This document shows positions 1-13,038 of a stretch of 64,000 bases of DNA, one piece after another. The translations under genes were made by a program, and so were the position numbers. How positions within the stretch are numbered: position 1 is the stretch's first letter; each line of letters begins with the position of its first letter. The notes below the pieces were generated by a model, which saw nothing but the letters and a program-made list of their open reading frames with translations, was not told the origin of the DNA and did no database searches. Source of the DNA: Cephalotus follicularis (taxonomy: Eukaryota; Streptophyta; Magnoliopsida; Oxalidales; Cephalotaceae); NCBI GenBank assembly GCA_001972305.1, contig BDDD01000911.1, positions 319,441 through 383,440 on the forward strand, read 5' to 3'.

Positions 1-1630
1 TCTAGTCTCATTTGTCTTGGTGTCGAAGCCTAAAATCCATAGCATCAACGAGTAAAACCACTGGTTTTCAACACGTCAACGCATGCTCTCCATGGCGTTA
101 ACGTCCAGCGGCTTTATCCAGTTATGGCATCAACGTGTATCCCTCATGGCTTAGACGTGAAAAGCTATTGGTTTTATCAGCATCAAAGCAATCCATTCGC
201 ATTCACACCCAACAACTCAATTGGACATGGCGTTGACGCATGCTCTCCATGGCGTTGATGCCTAAGACAAAGATGATACAATTCTCTTTTATTTTCAACC
301 CTTTGCTTGGAATATTTCATTGTGGCAATGCATGGACCTAAATCCATCATATCAAATACTCACTAGCAAAGCAACATCCTCTCAATGTTGTCCTTTCACT
401 AAATGACATGTGTCTCTCACACGTGTCAACATGTTCAAACCAAGGCAGGACCTGAAAAGCCTAGTCAATATCTGGTATGCTGATAAGTTTCTTAGAACAT
501 TCCGAGTTCTGGTATGACCATCCTAATAGTCCTCTCGACTATTCACACGATGGCCCTGGTGTGAACTTTCATCACCCCCAGATCCATGTATCACCAAGTC
601 TATCAGTCCAGAATCAGATAGCCAGAGCTTTAAGCCCGTCTTTGACATATGTGTCATGTAACCATCATCACTATAGACTCCGACCACGGACAAGGGTGTG
701 GATTAAATGTCCACCCAAGAAATACCGTGACCATATAAATATGTGAACACATTGTGACTTCGGCGGACCTCCCCGGAATCACCCTAAATCCAGTCTGCCT
801 AAGCCTGGCCAGGTCTTTCAGTCAACAATGGTCAAGATCATATAGAGCCATTCATCCATCATTACGGGTGTGATGATCCCATATTGTGAACTGCGCCCAT
901 ACGTCCTAATGCAGCTTCCACATGACTCAAAGACAACCCTTTTGCCAGCACGTGGCTAGTGCTGGGGAAGGCGGAAATCAAAGTCATGCAGTCACTACAC
1001 AACGCATGCCAGCCGCTCAGGTATAAGGATACAACGTAGGCTAAGGCCTACTAGTCACCATAGATTATACACTACCGAAAACAATAGGGATCCTATGGAA
1101 AAGGGTAATGTCCATCCTGATAGGTCACCTATGGTGGGTTGGTTCAATGTCATGCTCTCTAGCACGCACCACGCATCAACTTTAGTGCCATCCAAATGGC
1201 AATGAGAGAAGCTGTCCTCCATACGAGGGAATAAGCATAATACGACAAGTCTTTGCGGTTCATCAATTTCCTAGAAAGTGAACCTATGACTTGTAACTTC
1301 TGTCTGAAGGGACTAAGGACCTCATTCTCATTACCTCTCTAGGCATGAGATCCAACCCCTCGGTGACAGGGCGCTATACATGTACTCAATTGACATGACA
1401 ATCAAACTGATCCACTTTTGATGGTTTGGGATATCATATATAGCTAGTTTGCCATTGTAAATACATATGCACAATAGAACATAACTAGAACTTAGAATGT
1501 AGGATAAGAGTGTAAAGTACATACATGCAGCCAACCATAGGCTTGCAGGGATTATTCCAATTAAGGAATGTATCATATATGTACACCCATTTGGCCACCT
1601 CATGGCTTGTAGGGACACCTAACTCCAATA
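1..1630 (-). repeat. 3' LTR of copia element, truncated by window start
   Basis: This stretch matches 7619-9260 line by line with scattered substitutions and small indels. On the minus strand it starts TATTGGAGTTAGG where the 5' LTR has TGTTGGAGTTAGG, so the terminal TG is mutated. It contains several decayed copies of a GCGTCGACGC-like motif between about 1 and 260. The many differences from the 5' copy suggest an old insertion. Confidence 0.85.
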
Positions 1631-1642
1631 ATCTCCCACTTG
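1631..1642 (-). other. Polypurine tract of copia element
   Basis: Read on the minus strand this is AAGTGGGAGAT, directly against the 3' LTR. This is the usual second-strand priming tract of copia elements and it fixes the element's orientation. Confidence 0.75.
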
Positions 1643-1649
1643 GCCCTAA

Positions 1650-4190
1650 ATCCATGAAGGCCTTACAGCCTGAGCATATCATACATATATGACTCTCTCA
1701 AGTACAAAATAGCTATTGGCATCGGTCAGTGGGTCTGCTAAGTTTGTTGCCTTCGAAAATCTCTCACATGTTTGCATTTCTCTTTATTATGATCTCCATG
1801 ATCATATGATCTAATTCATCAGGTGATACCGTCGCTGTTTAAAATAATGGTGCGGTAATGAGACCACAGTTCCTAGGTTAGTGCAAAAAACCCTCCATCA
1901 TCATCACAGTCACCACAACTGGATTAACACCGAATTGGAACCACTTGAAGTTCACCAATGAACTTTCGCTTCCAAAACAGCTGCTTCAATGCGGTATTGT
2001 AGGTCATGACATACTCAAATTGCACCTTGTTGTTTTTCAGCATCCTTTGCCTTAAACTCCTGCATCTCTTATTTCACCTCCGTTCAGGATATTAAAAATA
2101 TCCTTAAATGATTTTGTGATCGTCCATTTCACTTTAAACTATAGAGTTCCCATAACTCTTAAGTTTCAATTTTCACTATATTATCCATATGTCAAGTAGG
2201 GATCCTAAGCTCTACTCAGTTTTACCATAATCCCTATTGACAAATTCCAGTGCCAATCACTGGAATTAGGACTGAAAATCGACTAGCCACACTCTCGGGT
2301 ATGTCTGACATCAGGTCTAGTACAAGGTATGACAGACATGACAAAATCCACAACCCATGCTTATGGTTTCCTGTTCATGCATGTCCTCTCCTCAATGTCT
2401 CCAAAAGACATCCTCTTGGAAAGAAGAATTCCATGGCCAATTAGCAGTAGGCCATATGAATGGAATCCTTTTCACCATACCATATCAGCTCCTTGCTGAT
2501 GTACTAGATTTGGGAAAGCCCAAGCAATATACTCGATCTACTCTTTAGATCTTCATACTCTAAAACGCAGAAAGCCTTTCCCAAATCCTTGATAGAGAAA
2601 TTCCTGGTTTATTGTACTTACATGAACTGTTCCATGTTGATGTACTTTAACCAAGACGGTGATATCTGGGTTATCCTATATGTGGTAGACATAAGGCACA
2701 TCAATACCAAAAGATGTTTCAGCTACAGAATGCTAGCTTAAGATCAACCATAGACCTTTATAGCTTGCATTATCTGAATGGACTTAAGCATATGTGATTT
2801 TCTAGAAAAAATAGTCAACCTCTCGTTCCATTCTATACCCTTTCAGTGCTAATTGCGCTTTAAAGGTTTTAACCTTTTCCATATACACCTATCTTCTTCT
2901 TGAAGATATATATACAACCAATGGGTGACGACCCTTAGGAGTATTTACCAAGTACCACATCTGGATGGTGTATATGGTGTCCATTTCGGGTATCACGGCT
3001 CTATGCCATGCCTTAGAATCAGTGCTCTTCACTGGTTTGTGTAGCTGATAGGCTTGTCATCCCCCGATGATGTAAGTTTTGTCAGTGCTATCATTGAGAA
3101 ACCCTATCTCATAAGCGTTGTCAAAAACTTTTCCTATTATCCTCCCTAGAGGATTGCCTTAACTGAGATTCCATCTCAGATTTGGGATCCCTTCCCAAAT
3201 TTTGTCTTAAGAGGATTCAACCTCTAATTCATTATCGTCCTATGGTTTTTCACCTGGTGGTAACTTCCTTAGTTATACCTTGCTCACACTGTTTCCTGTA
3301 AGCAGGTATTCCCTCCTTGGGAATATGCAGTACGCGACACAAAACTTTTGTTCGTTAGGATACGCGTAACAAAAACTTTTGTTCGCTAGGATGGTGAAAT
3401 GATATCACAAGCTCTTCTTAAGATATCCCATAAACCAGCAATGATCCATTCATGCCTCCAGCTCAGAAAGTTTCCTCCTTCTAATACAAGCTGGACAACC
3501 TTTAACCTTCTTGGTTTAGGCTGGGTTTTCTCCATGTATGATGTCCTTGATCATATGATATCCTCATGACATCGGAGGGGACGAATTTTGAGGAATCCGG
3601 ATTTGGATATGTATTTCCCTATGCAATGCATAACCCAGAAGGAGATAGGAAGATATATAAAAGATATCATGGACTTGACCTTTTCCCCAAAGTCCATATG
3701 CTCCATACGGATATACCATTCGCATATGGTTTTTCAAGGAGATGTCCATATAGAGAGAAAGTCACATTATCTCTCATAATCTTTTATTGTATGTTCCTTA
3801 TTGAATTTTTAATGCAATGGTTAAAACTTAGATCCTTTTAATCCACGTGCTCCTTGCACTAACTAGCATATTGTTATGTATGAGAATAAAGAATTTTACA
3901 ACAAATTCAAGCTCCTTGCTCATCTCATACAACAGAAACAAAGTTTCTATCAATATTCATTATGCAAAAGGATTTAGTTTTAATATAAGCCCATATGCAA
4001 TAATATACAATTCATTACGCCTATCCAACGGTGTGAATCCCTTGATTCAACACCATGGCGCATATCCACAGCTTTAACAGCTCCTTGCTGCCTAGCTTCT
4101 CTTAGCTCCTTGAATAGAGATATCAATATTCGTGTCATAACTTGAGTTCCCTACTCAAGTTCAACTTACATTGTAAGCTAGTAAGTAAAA
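1650..4190 (-). pseudogene. copia pol remnants (protease linker, late integrase, RT, RNase H)
   Basis: No long ORF survives. Conceptual translation of the minus strand in changing frames gives ordered copia similarities. A protease-to-integrase linker lies around 4150-3570. The post-core integrase region (PSLN, then a YP-like stretch) lies around 3550-3300. The RT begins near 3000-2880 with IGC-IFKKKIGV-GK, and continues to a GISLSRIWE-like stretch near 2600-2560 and a YIDK-type region. RNase H remnants near 1950-1750 include EA(AV)LEAKVHW and QRRYHLMN. I could not find the integrase DDE core, so it may be deleted. Stops and frameshifts occur every few dozen codons, so this is long dead. Confidence 0.6.
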
Positions 4191-4234
4191 GTGGAAGTAT
4201 CTTACACCGAGGTACCTCTACCTGTGGATTTAAG

Positions 4235-4760
4235 GAACATTTACAATTTTCCTTTATAATGCCTTGCTACCCACAACAAGCGTTCTCATTGTGATCCTTT
4301 CATTAATGGCATCCCTAAGCACTCCTTGTGCGTTGTCCTTTTATCTTATAAGGATCCTTGCCTTTTGGAACATGATCCCATGATCTATCCCTCTCGGATG
4401 TTGTACCATAGGAAGATAAAGGTATGAGCATGGCTGATTTAGTACTACCATAGACCAAATCTGCCTCCTTTAGAGCTAAGCAACTCTCTAAGTTGTTTAA
4501 GGATGGCCCTTAAGGTTTCCATGTGTGCTCATAATTCATGCAACCATTTGACCTCCTTGGTCTTGTCACTCTTTGACAGGTTTACATGAAGGGTTGGAAA
4601 TATTCAGTCATCACATGAGGCTCTCTCATGCTCGTGAGTATCAAGCGTATCTAACGCTGCCATTAAAAGATATTGGACCATAAATCTTATTTGTGTGGTG
4701 CTGTCTGCCAATTGAGTAAGATTGAGTATGTCTAACAACCTATTTAGAGAAATATGAGAG
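4235..4760 (-). pseudogene. copia gag remnant with decayed zinc knuckle
   Basis: Read right to left, this carries a basic, lysine-rich stretch (VPKGKDPYKIKGQRTR) followed near 4282-4244 by a decayed CCHC-like knuckle reading CCG-stop-QGIIKENCK. The first cysteine spacing and the histidine are lost. The position between the primer site and the pol remnants fits gag. The N-terminal part of gag was not recognised and may be deleted. Confidence 0.45.
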
Positions 4761-6571
4761 AAATATTACCAGATTATTCCAATTAATGTTATTACCATAA
4801 TTCATGGTCTTTTGTAATTATGGTTCTTCCCACGATTCTAATCGTATCCCACATCTCCTATGTGGAACTGGGAAGCCCCTCGCTTCTCACCTCTTAGTGG
4901 GGATCGGAATCTATCCAGCATACTATAGTCCCGACTTTGGCCGTGCAAACCATAATAACCGAATAGGTAGACGCGAGCGCCAATTTACATTAGGACCTCT
5001 TGCCCTTAGTGTAAGATCCGATACAAGATTCGGCCTACCGGCCCATATAATCCACAGCTTTGGCCATGCCAATAATATGAACCCGGTATAACTCAAATCC
5101 ACAATCCTCAAATAAATAAACCCGTTTTGACTCCCACACGCTTTGGCCTGTCAGAGTATCAAAAACATGGTCACTTCCTTCCAGTACAACCCCTGTACTG
5201 AAATTGAATAGAAATGCTCATACGGGGGACCTCAGCTTTGGCTGGTGCCATCCCCAATATATCTGCACCATTCAACGAAGATGATGGAAGGCCAACGATC
5301 GGGCAGCCATATGCCCCACCGCTTATGGACTTATTATTTCCAGTTTGGAGGAATTTCTTGGTCTCATCAATTTTTATATTAACCAAGCAATTTTTAAAAA
5401 TTAATATATATTATCCAACCCCTTTGGAACGGCTTACATGCTTGGACATGTTTGGATTGTTTGCAAAAAGAGAACATCCATCTCATGTACCCTAAAAGTG
5501 GCCTGACTTGGGACTGAAACTAATAGTGACCACGCGAGCCAATGTGATCACTTGGTCTCCTATGTGTACTAATTTAAATTACATTATTTCAAATGCTACC
5601 ACACATACATGGTCTTCAACTGGTCTTGCAATCTTCTTGATCCTCTCTTCAATCTCCACTGCACCTTTTCTAGAAACTTACATTGGGTGTATAGAATAAA
5701 AAGAAAAAGAAATACAAAAGAGGGAGAAGAGATTTTTATTCTACCACGAATAAAATTAAGAACAAGAAAATTAATATGGCGCGCGCAGGCAGCCTTATTA
5801 CAGACCATATGAATTCCAATCATAATAATGAAATCAAATCATCCACGAAAGAAACCAGAAAGTTAGGTCAAGTCCCAAAGCCTACCGGCATGCATAAGAA
5901 ATTCAAAAAATATAACAAATATATTAATTGAATAAACACGTAAACAATTTAATATTCAATGGCTCGTCGATTTTACTAATGGCCAATCGATAATGCAACT
6001 CCTACTAAATTAATTAAAATTTAGTGTCCCTTAATGTAGTCTCTCATTACATTTAATCTCATGGATTTTCCATGTGATTGTTGAGTGAATAAAAAGAATA
6101 ATGCAATTAATATTCCTCTCGAATATAATATTTCCTCTTGAAATATATATTGCATTATATTAATGTACTTAGTGTATAAGTGAAATAAATTTCCTCTTGA
6201 AACACACTGGTGTGTGCCTGTCCTCTTAACAGCCAGTTTTTTCAAGAAAAATTACAATCACTTTATAAACCCACGTTTATAGACTTACTAAGGTCTGTTC
6301 AAGATCCTAAATTGTACTCCAGATTTTTGAATGCTCCCATGAATCTCAAATACCCTATGTACTAATCTTCGGCTCATCGAACTAGCCATTAATTAGTCAT
6401 TTACACTAGTTCATCCAATTGACAAAAACAACTAGAATGAGCAACATTCCAATTGAACCGAAATTGCCAATTGCACTATAGGGTTGGAATTGCAATAAAA
6501 CAGTCAAGCCACAAAGTTAACCTACAAGCCACTAGATATCAAATAAAGGTTTGATTATAGCTCATTAGGTC
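4761..6571. other. Unassigned 5' internal region of copia element
   Basis: This would hold the leader and gag N-terminus, but I see no gag similarity. It contains three loosely repeated phrases of the type CTTTGGCC/CTTTGGCT (about 4938, 5060 and 5235) and an AT-rich stretch at 5890-6250. ORFs here are short and overlap on both strands. A secondary insertion is possible, but no boundary is visible. Confidence 0.4.
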
Positions 6572-6583
6572 ACTCTGATACCA
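6572..6583 (-). other. Primer binding site, tRNA-Met type, of copia element
   Basis: The minus strand reads TGGTATCAGAGT next to the LTR end at 6586. This is an 11-of-12 match to the common plant initiator tRNA-Met primer site TGGTATCAGAGC. Confidence 0.85.
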
Positions 6584-6585
6584 CT

Positions 6586-9260
6586 TGTTGGGAACCCCAC
6601 CAAGGGGCAGCGGGCTCGAAACACAGCGAAAGAAAAAAACAAACTCAATTATGGGCATTAGGTGTATAGGGTGATCAATTTTAATTTTCAATCAAATGAT
6701 TGATCCCCAAGCAATGGGTTACCCTACCCGATGTACACAATTGTCCCAATAATTCCAGGAACCCTAAGAGAGCATATAGCTAAAACACCACCACAACTCA
6801 AGCATAAGGGAGAAAACGGGTTTGGAGTAAGAGTTGTCGTAAACTCTCACATTGGTCACAAAGAATTGCATTAAGGGAACACACACAATCCCTAAATAAT
6901 TGACCCACAAACCCAAATCAAGGCCATCTCTAAACCTAAGAGAAGGCAGCGATTCCTCCACACCAAAACAGGGGGTTTGACCGGGGTAGGCATACCCAAG
7001 CCACAACCCGAAGCACACACGCTATGACCCATAGCATGCCACCCAACAACAAAGCAACATACCCATTCATCATGGGTTTGGCTAGGGTTGGAAAACCATA
7101 GCACCAATCAGAATCCACAAAGAGGTAGATAAGAAATTGGTTACCTCAAGTGATGGCTCCTTCCTTCAAGAGCTCCCTCATCACTTTAATTCCAAAAGTC
7201 CATCAAAGCTCCAAGCTCCAAGCTCCTCCTTGATCCACGCACAAGGAAGATGATGATTTAGGTTTAAGTGTTTATCCTACACCATAAACTCCATAGATAT
7301 AGATGAGATTCAAGGAACAAATCATCTCCACCTATATTGAGCTTTGAGGGGTGAAAGGAGGTTGAAAAATGGTGGATTTTTGATCCAGGCAATTATGGCA
7401 TCAACGCCTAGCCCATGGCGTCGATGCGTACGCTACCAGAACAAAGAAAGAAGAAAGAGAAAAACTCCAGGGAAGAGAGAGAGGGAGAAATATCTCTTTT
7501 TTCTTCTTATGTGTTTGACCAGTCAGACCTCTTATCTTATATGCTCTCTCACTTTGGTGTCAACGCCACGCGTCTCATATTATCTAGGCGTCAACGCCAT
7601 GGATAAGATGAAACATGCATCTAGTCTCATTTGTCTTAGCGTCGATGCCTTAAACCCATAGCGTCAATGTGTAAACCCACTGGTTTTCAAAACGTCAACG
7701 CATGCTCTCCATGACGTTAACGTGCAACGACTTTATCTAGTTATGGTGTCAATGTGTATCCCTCATGGCGTCGATGTGAAAAGCTACTTGTTTTATCAGC
7801 GTCAACGCAATCCATTCATGTTAACACCTAGCAACTCAACTGGACATGGCGTCGACGCATGCTCTCCATGGCGTCGACGCCTAAGACAAAGATGAGACAA
7901 TTCTCTTTTGTTTTCAACCATTTGCTTGGAATATTTCATCGTGGCAATGCATGGACCTAAATACATCATATGAAATACTCACTAGCAAAGCAACATCCTC
8001 TCGATGTTGTCCTTTGGCTAAATGACATGTGTCTCTCACACGTGTCAACAAGTTCAAAGATAGGAAGGACCCAGAAAGCCTAGTCAATATCTGGTATGCT
8101 GATAAGTTTCTCAGAATATCCCAAGTTCTGGTACGACCATCCTAATAGTCCTCTTGAAGATTCACATGATGGCCCCGGTGTGAACTTTCATCGCCCCGGG
8201 ATCCGTGTATCACCACGTCTATCAGTTCATAATCAGATAGCCAGATCTTTAAGCCCATTTTTGGCATATGTGTCATGTAACCCTCATCAATATAGACTCC
8301 GACTCCGACCACGGACTAGGGTATGGATTAAATGTCCACCCAAGAAATACCGCGACCATATAAATTTGTGAACACATTGTGACTTCGGCCAACGTCCTCG
8401 AAATCACCCTAGATCTAGTCCACCTAAGCCTGGCCAGGTCTTTCAGTCAACAATGATCAAGATAATATAGAGCCATTCATCCATCATTACGGGTGTGATG
8501 ATCCCTTATTGAGAACTACGCTCATACGACTCAATGCAGCTTCCACATGACCCAAAGACAACATTTTTGCCTGCACGTGGCTAGTGCTCGGGAAAGCAGA
8601 AATCAAAGTCATGCAGTCACTACACTACACAACGCAATGCAGCCACTCAGGTGTAAGGATACAACGTAGGCTAAGACCTACTAGTGACCATATACTATAC
8701 ACTACCGAAAACAATAGGGATCCTATCGACAAGGGTAATGTCCATCCAGATAGGTCACCTATGATGGGTCGGTTCAGTGTCATGCTCTCTAGCACGCACC
8801 CCGCATCAGCTTTAGTGCCATCCAAATGGCAATGAGAGAAGCCGTCCTCCATACGAGGGAGCAAGCATGATACGGCAAGTCTTTGCGGTTCATCAATTGC
8901 CCAGAAAGTGAACCTATGACTTGGAACTTCTGTCTGAAGGGACTGAGGACCTCATTATCATTACCTCTCTAGGCATGAGATCCAACCCCTCGGTGATAGG
9001 GCGCTATATGTGTACTTAGTTGACATGACGATCAAACTGATCTGCTTTTGACAGTTTGGGATATTACATATAGCTGGTTTGCCATTGTAAATACATATGC
9101 ACAATAGAACATAACTGTAACTTAGAATATAGGATAAGAGTATAAAGTACATACATGCAGCCAACCATAGGCTTGCATGGATTATTGCAATTATGGAATG
9201 TATCATATATGTACACCCATTCAGCCACCTCATAGCATGTAGGGACACCTAACTCCAACA
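6586..9260 (-). repeat. 5' LTR of copia element
   Basis: The plus strand runs from TGTTGGGAACC at 6586 to CTAACTCCAACA at 9260, with canonical TG/CA ends after inversion. The primer site abuts it on the left, and its right 1.64 kb is repeated at the window start. Near 7380-7890 it holds several copies of GCGTCGACGC and decayed variants. A pyrimidine/purine-rich stretch lies around 7440-7500. Confidence 0.85.
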
Positions 9261-10899
9261 GTGGGAGCACCGGTTAACCGGCTAACGACTGATAGACGTG
9301 GAACTTTGGTCCATGGATATGAGGGATGATTGAATCATACTAGGGCTATTTTTGATAGTCAGGGACTATTAGAATGGTTGTACTAGAATATGGAATGTTT
9401 GGGGAAACTTATCGTCGTACTAGGAACCAACCGTGATTCAGGGTCGCACCTGACTTTGGAATAGGTTGACAAGTCAGGTGACATGTCATTTAGTGAGAGG
9501 ATAGTATCTGGGAGATGTTATTTTGATGAGGATATTTTATTTACTAGACATGTGTCAAAAAGTTCATGCAACACCATAATAAAATATTCTGTCAAAAGGT
9601 TGAGTGTTGAACAAGTAACGTCTTGGGAGAGGGAGTTTTGGTGCAGCATTGGGCTTGGTGTGCCCTTGCTCATTTGGGCCGAAATTGAGGCTTCATTTAA
9701 GCCTCAATTCATCCACCCCAAGTGGTGAGAGAAGCCCACCATTCCTTATTTGAATTAATTCAAATTTGGTCAAATAACTGTCACATGCTTTTGAGTGTAA
9801 AACACTCAAGTTATGACACATTATGGTGGGAGGTATGGGCTTCATGACAAGGGGTATGTCTCACCATTCCCTTGTTATGGCTGGACACATAAGGGGAGAG
9901 TGAGAAGAGACATTATGTGTCTCATTCTCACTTAATTACACACACCTTTTACATGCCATTGTAAGAAAACATTGGCACATGCACACTTCTCCTCTCATGC
10001 TTCTCCAAACCCGAAATTCTCTCTCTTTTCTTCCTCTATTTTGTCTGCCTTTTTCTTTTCTCAAAGACACATAAAACCTACTGGTTTTTATAGGAAGAAA
10101 AACCCTTCATCCTACTCTCACCCTCCCTTTGTCATTATAGGTGGAGATAGGAAACTATCTTTACCTAGAGAACTTTTAGTCTAGGTTTATTTAGACTCTA
10201 AACCTCCACAATCCTTTGCTCTCTTGGCCAAATTTCTAGAGCTTCTTGGAGATCTTTGGAGCATGGATTTAAAGTGTAGAGAGAGCACTTAGATGAAGGA
10301 GTCAAAGACTTAGGTAAGTCTCCTTAACATCTCATTCCATTTTCTCCTTTTTATGGTATTGGTTTCGGGTTTGGTTTAGGGTTTCACAACCCTAGCCAAA
10401 CTGTTGTAGTGTTTTTCTTAGGGTTTGGCAAGGGCTTTCTCAATCCTAGCAGAATTGGTGACCCTCAAAACCCTTAGGGTTAGGGTTTTGATACATGTTT
10501 TGGTAGATGCATGTTTAGGATTTTATATGTGATGTTTTCTTTTGTATGTGTCGTGTTGTATTTTCCTTAGGGTTTTAGCCTAAGGTTTGGTACCCTAGCT
10601 GAACCCTAAGGGTTGCAAGAGGGCTAGCTTTTAATGTCTTAGGGTATGGAATTTTAAGGGTTAAGGTCCTATGGCATTGGATTAGGGTTTTGGTGTGCAA
10701 CCCTAATCCATTTTAGTGTGCTGCCATTTTTAGGGTTATGGAAACCCTATATGGACCCGCCCCTTGTGCATGTATATATCTCTCTTGGTTTAATTCAAAA
10801 GTTTAATTAGATGATCCATGCTGTGTTTGGACTAATTATGGACTTTGAGTTAGGGTACTCCATTGCTTGTGAGTTAAAATTGCAAAATTATACCCTTGT
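9261..10899. other. Non-coding region with telobox cluster
   Basis: No ORF above about 80 codons and no recognisable domain. A pyrimidine-rich block (9985-10075) precedes a plant-like leader with a possible splice donor (TTAGGTAAGTC near 10311). This arrangement is also seen in the chromovirus LTRs of this window, so it could be part of an old plus-strand LTR, but I could not find LTR ends. Confidence 0.4.
10375..10745. repeat. Cluster of AAACCCTAA / TTAGGGTTT teloboxes
   Basis: About ten telobox-like words occur on both strands in under 400 bases, for example TTAGGGTTTCACAACCCTAG near 10376, CTTAGGGTTAGGGTTTTG near 10476 and ATTAGGGTTTTGG near 10681. They are dispersed and not tandem heptamers, so this is not an interstitial telomere tract. 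Confidence 0.7.
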
Positions 10900-11606
10900 G
10901 AATCCTAAACGCTAAATTGGTCCAACCGGATTTTGAGCCTTTCAAAAGGAACTGCACTGCAACTGGGTATACTTCTCTGCAACCTGTCCCATCTCACGTC
11001 GAGGCATCCTCAGCACTCGTCCCTAAAATGTTGTGCCCATTTTGAGAACGGGTTAGCCAACAATGGCTATGTAGGTAATACTATATGCAATGAAGTGCAG
11101 CAGATATAAATATATATATGCATGACATGCGATATGCATGAATGCCAATTGTAGACATCATTGGTATACCAACTATCCCTAAGCGGTGGCATACTTAGCT
11201 AGTCCTAATTACAAAAGGACCATATGTCCGCAGACACTCCATTAATCAATCCATAACCATCCACGGGTCAAACAATCTATAGGGTCTGAGTACTACCCTG
11301 CCGCTCTGACTCGAGGTAGTACAACCACTGTCTACACACCCCCCATTGGGTTATATCCATGTGGGATCAAGATAACACTGGATACATCATCCATACGATA
11401 AGGCTTGTCCAAAATTGTCCCAGCCAATGATATGATAATCCTATCGGTCCGCCCATAATGCGGTGTCCCACGTAGGTCCACCCCTAAAATGGGGTCCACG
11501 CTACTCATTCCCCCATATATGATGTGGTCTAACACCCACAACCTTCATGATAGAAATAAAGATTATGAATGGGTTATATGGTTAGGTCTGACTCAAACAA
11601 TAGTAA

Positions 11607-11641
11607 ACCATAACCATAACCATAACCATAACCATAACCAT
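11607..11641. repeat. (CCATAA)n short tandem repeat
   Basis: About six hexamer units of CCATAA. Similar words recur loosely in the next 150 bases. Confidence 0.9.
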
Positions 11642-12047
11642 GCAAGCCCGTAACCCATGACTATATAACCATTTCAAGGATAGGGACCTAACCATAAAGG
11701 ATCATATGAGATCCATCTGTCAAAACCATTTCCATAGCCATTTCCATAACCATTTTCCATAACCATTTCTTGGTCCCTATCGGAGTTATAAAACCAATGG
11801 AGAGGAAGTCCAATTGGGATATTCGCGTCCAAACACCAGTCGAACTAACGTAACTATTTATTGAAAACCACTTTAAAAATCCATTTGAAGATTGATTTTG
11901 AAAATCAGTTGGTTTTAAAAAGGGTTCACATAAGCTACAAGGCCTTAGGGAGGCTTCCTATGGACCCAATTTGAGGATAAAAGCATTTAGGGTTGGAAAA
12001 GGGTTAAAAATAGTGTATTTTGCAGAAAAAGGGCACTAAGCACTGAC

Positions 12048-12290
12048 TGCCTCGTCCAAAGTGTCGAATGTTAGGGTCCAAAGCGCCGCTGGTTTCGTGC
12101 AAAGTGTCAACGGTTAAGGTGTTAAGCGTCGACGATTACGCCAGGCGTCGACCGTTATCCCTTAGCCAAAGCGTCGAAGTTTAAGGATTGGATCCAAAAG
12201 CATCGACAAATTGCGCATAAGCGTCGACTGAACACCCGCTAAGCATCGATGGTTAGGTGGTAGCAGATAGTTCATCGACAGTTAAAAATA
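12048..12290. repeat. Cluster of GCGTCGAC-like motifs
   Basis: Roughly ten words of the form (A/G)CGTCGA(C/A) or CATCGA occur here, including AGCGTCGACG near 12125 and GGCGTCGACC near 12144. Spacing is irregular at about 20-30 bases. The same core recurs in LTRs of other elements in the window. Confidence 0.7.
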
Positions 12291-12418
12291 TCGATTCAAA
12301 ACCAATTTAAATCCATTTAAATAATCTAAAACTTGATCCAAAGGAAGCTAGAAACCCCCTATAGTCAATTGCAACTTTAAACACTTTTAAAACACCATTT
12401 TCCATGCCTATAACGCAT

Positions 12419-12422
<4 letters not shown>

Positions 12423-12472
<50 letters not shown>
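12423..12472. repeat. (GA)25 microsatellite
   Basis: Twenty-five uninterrupted GA units. Confidence 0.97.
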
Positions 12473-12475
<3 letters not shown>

Positions 12476-13038
12476 ATAGGCCTATAAACCTATAACTCTC
12501 AATTCTCTCTCCGATTCTCATTCTAAGCAATAATCTAGTATAACACTCAACCTAACTCATCCATCTAACCTATATCCATCCATCTATAACCATACAATCA
12601 TACGATTCAATCAATATGCATGGATTCAAAGCATATACGTAGTAGCTACCTCAATTTCATTGAGAATGAAGAACAAGCTGATTGGCTGCTTGAATCCTTG
12701 TTCTCACCCTTCCTCCAAGTTCTACACTCTTCCACGAACCCAAGGACTGCTTCCTTGCTTGATTTCACCTACTTTCTCTCTGTAACTCACACTCTCTCTA
12801 GAAATTGAGACGGAAATGAAAATGAGAATAGAAAGAGTTAACTCGTCTATATAGAGACTCCTTTGGGCGAAAATCTCAAAAACTACGTTTTGGTTTGATT
12901 GAACCCCCATAACCCATAAACAGACATAAAAGTGGAAAATACTATATACTATATATAATCCATGCCATCCATTAATACAATATTGTACAATACCGTATAA
13001 ATACAATCAAGTACGAACATCTATACTCGGGGCTTACA

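Larger units (their letters stand above)
1..9260 (-). mobile_element. Degenerate Ty1/copia LTR retrotransposon, 3' end outside window
   Basis: Two long direct repeats (1-1630 and 7619-9260 within 6586-9260) flank about 4.9 kb. A tRNA-Met type primer site lies just inside the right repeat and a purine tract (on the minus strand) just inside the left one, so the element reads right to left. The order of conceptual minus-strand similarities (gag knuckle, protease linker, late integrase, RT, RNase H) is the copia order with integrase before RT. Every frame is broken many times. The left LTR runs off the window, so no target duplication can be tested. The family could be Angela/Tork-like or SIRE-like; I cannot decide. 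Confidence 0.85.
10900..13038 (-). repeat. Probable chromovirus-type LTR on minus strand (3' end undefined)
   Basis: On the minus strand a TGTAAGCCCCGAG start at 13038 is followed by AT-rich DNA, a pyrimidine/purine leader and GAGGTAGC near 12650-12640. Further on come a GCTAACCC block and TTTTAG-GGACGAG near 11030. The same order appears in the solo LTRs F1 and F2. I found no matching TG/CA right end and no 5-bp duplication, so the 3' boundary near 10.6-10.9 kb is a guess. It also carries decayed GTCGAC motifs (12050-12290). Confidence 0.5.

Noticed and set aside
477..746. 89-codon ORF, with a 91-codon counterpart at 8096-8371
   Set aside because: Both lie at homologous places in the two LTRs of the copia element. 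They are LTR DNA that happens to stay open, with no known domain.
4804..5111. Overlapping ORFs of 95 and 62 codons
   Set aside because: No domain on either strand; they lie in the decayed copia interior.
6572..6583. tRNA gene fragments at primer sites (also 56742-56754)
   Set aside because: Only 12-13 bases match and they sit exactly where primer sites belong; no cloverleaf can be drawn.
10375..10745. Interstitial telomere array
   Set aside because: The TTAGGGT words are dispersed and on both strands, not tandem heptamers.
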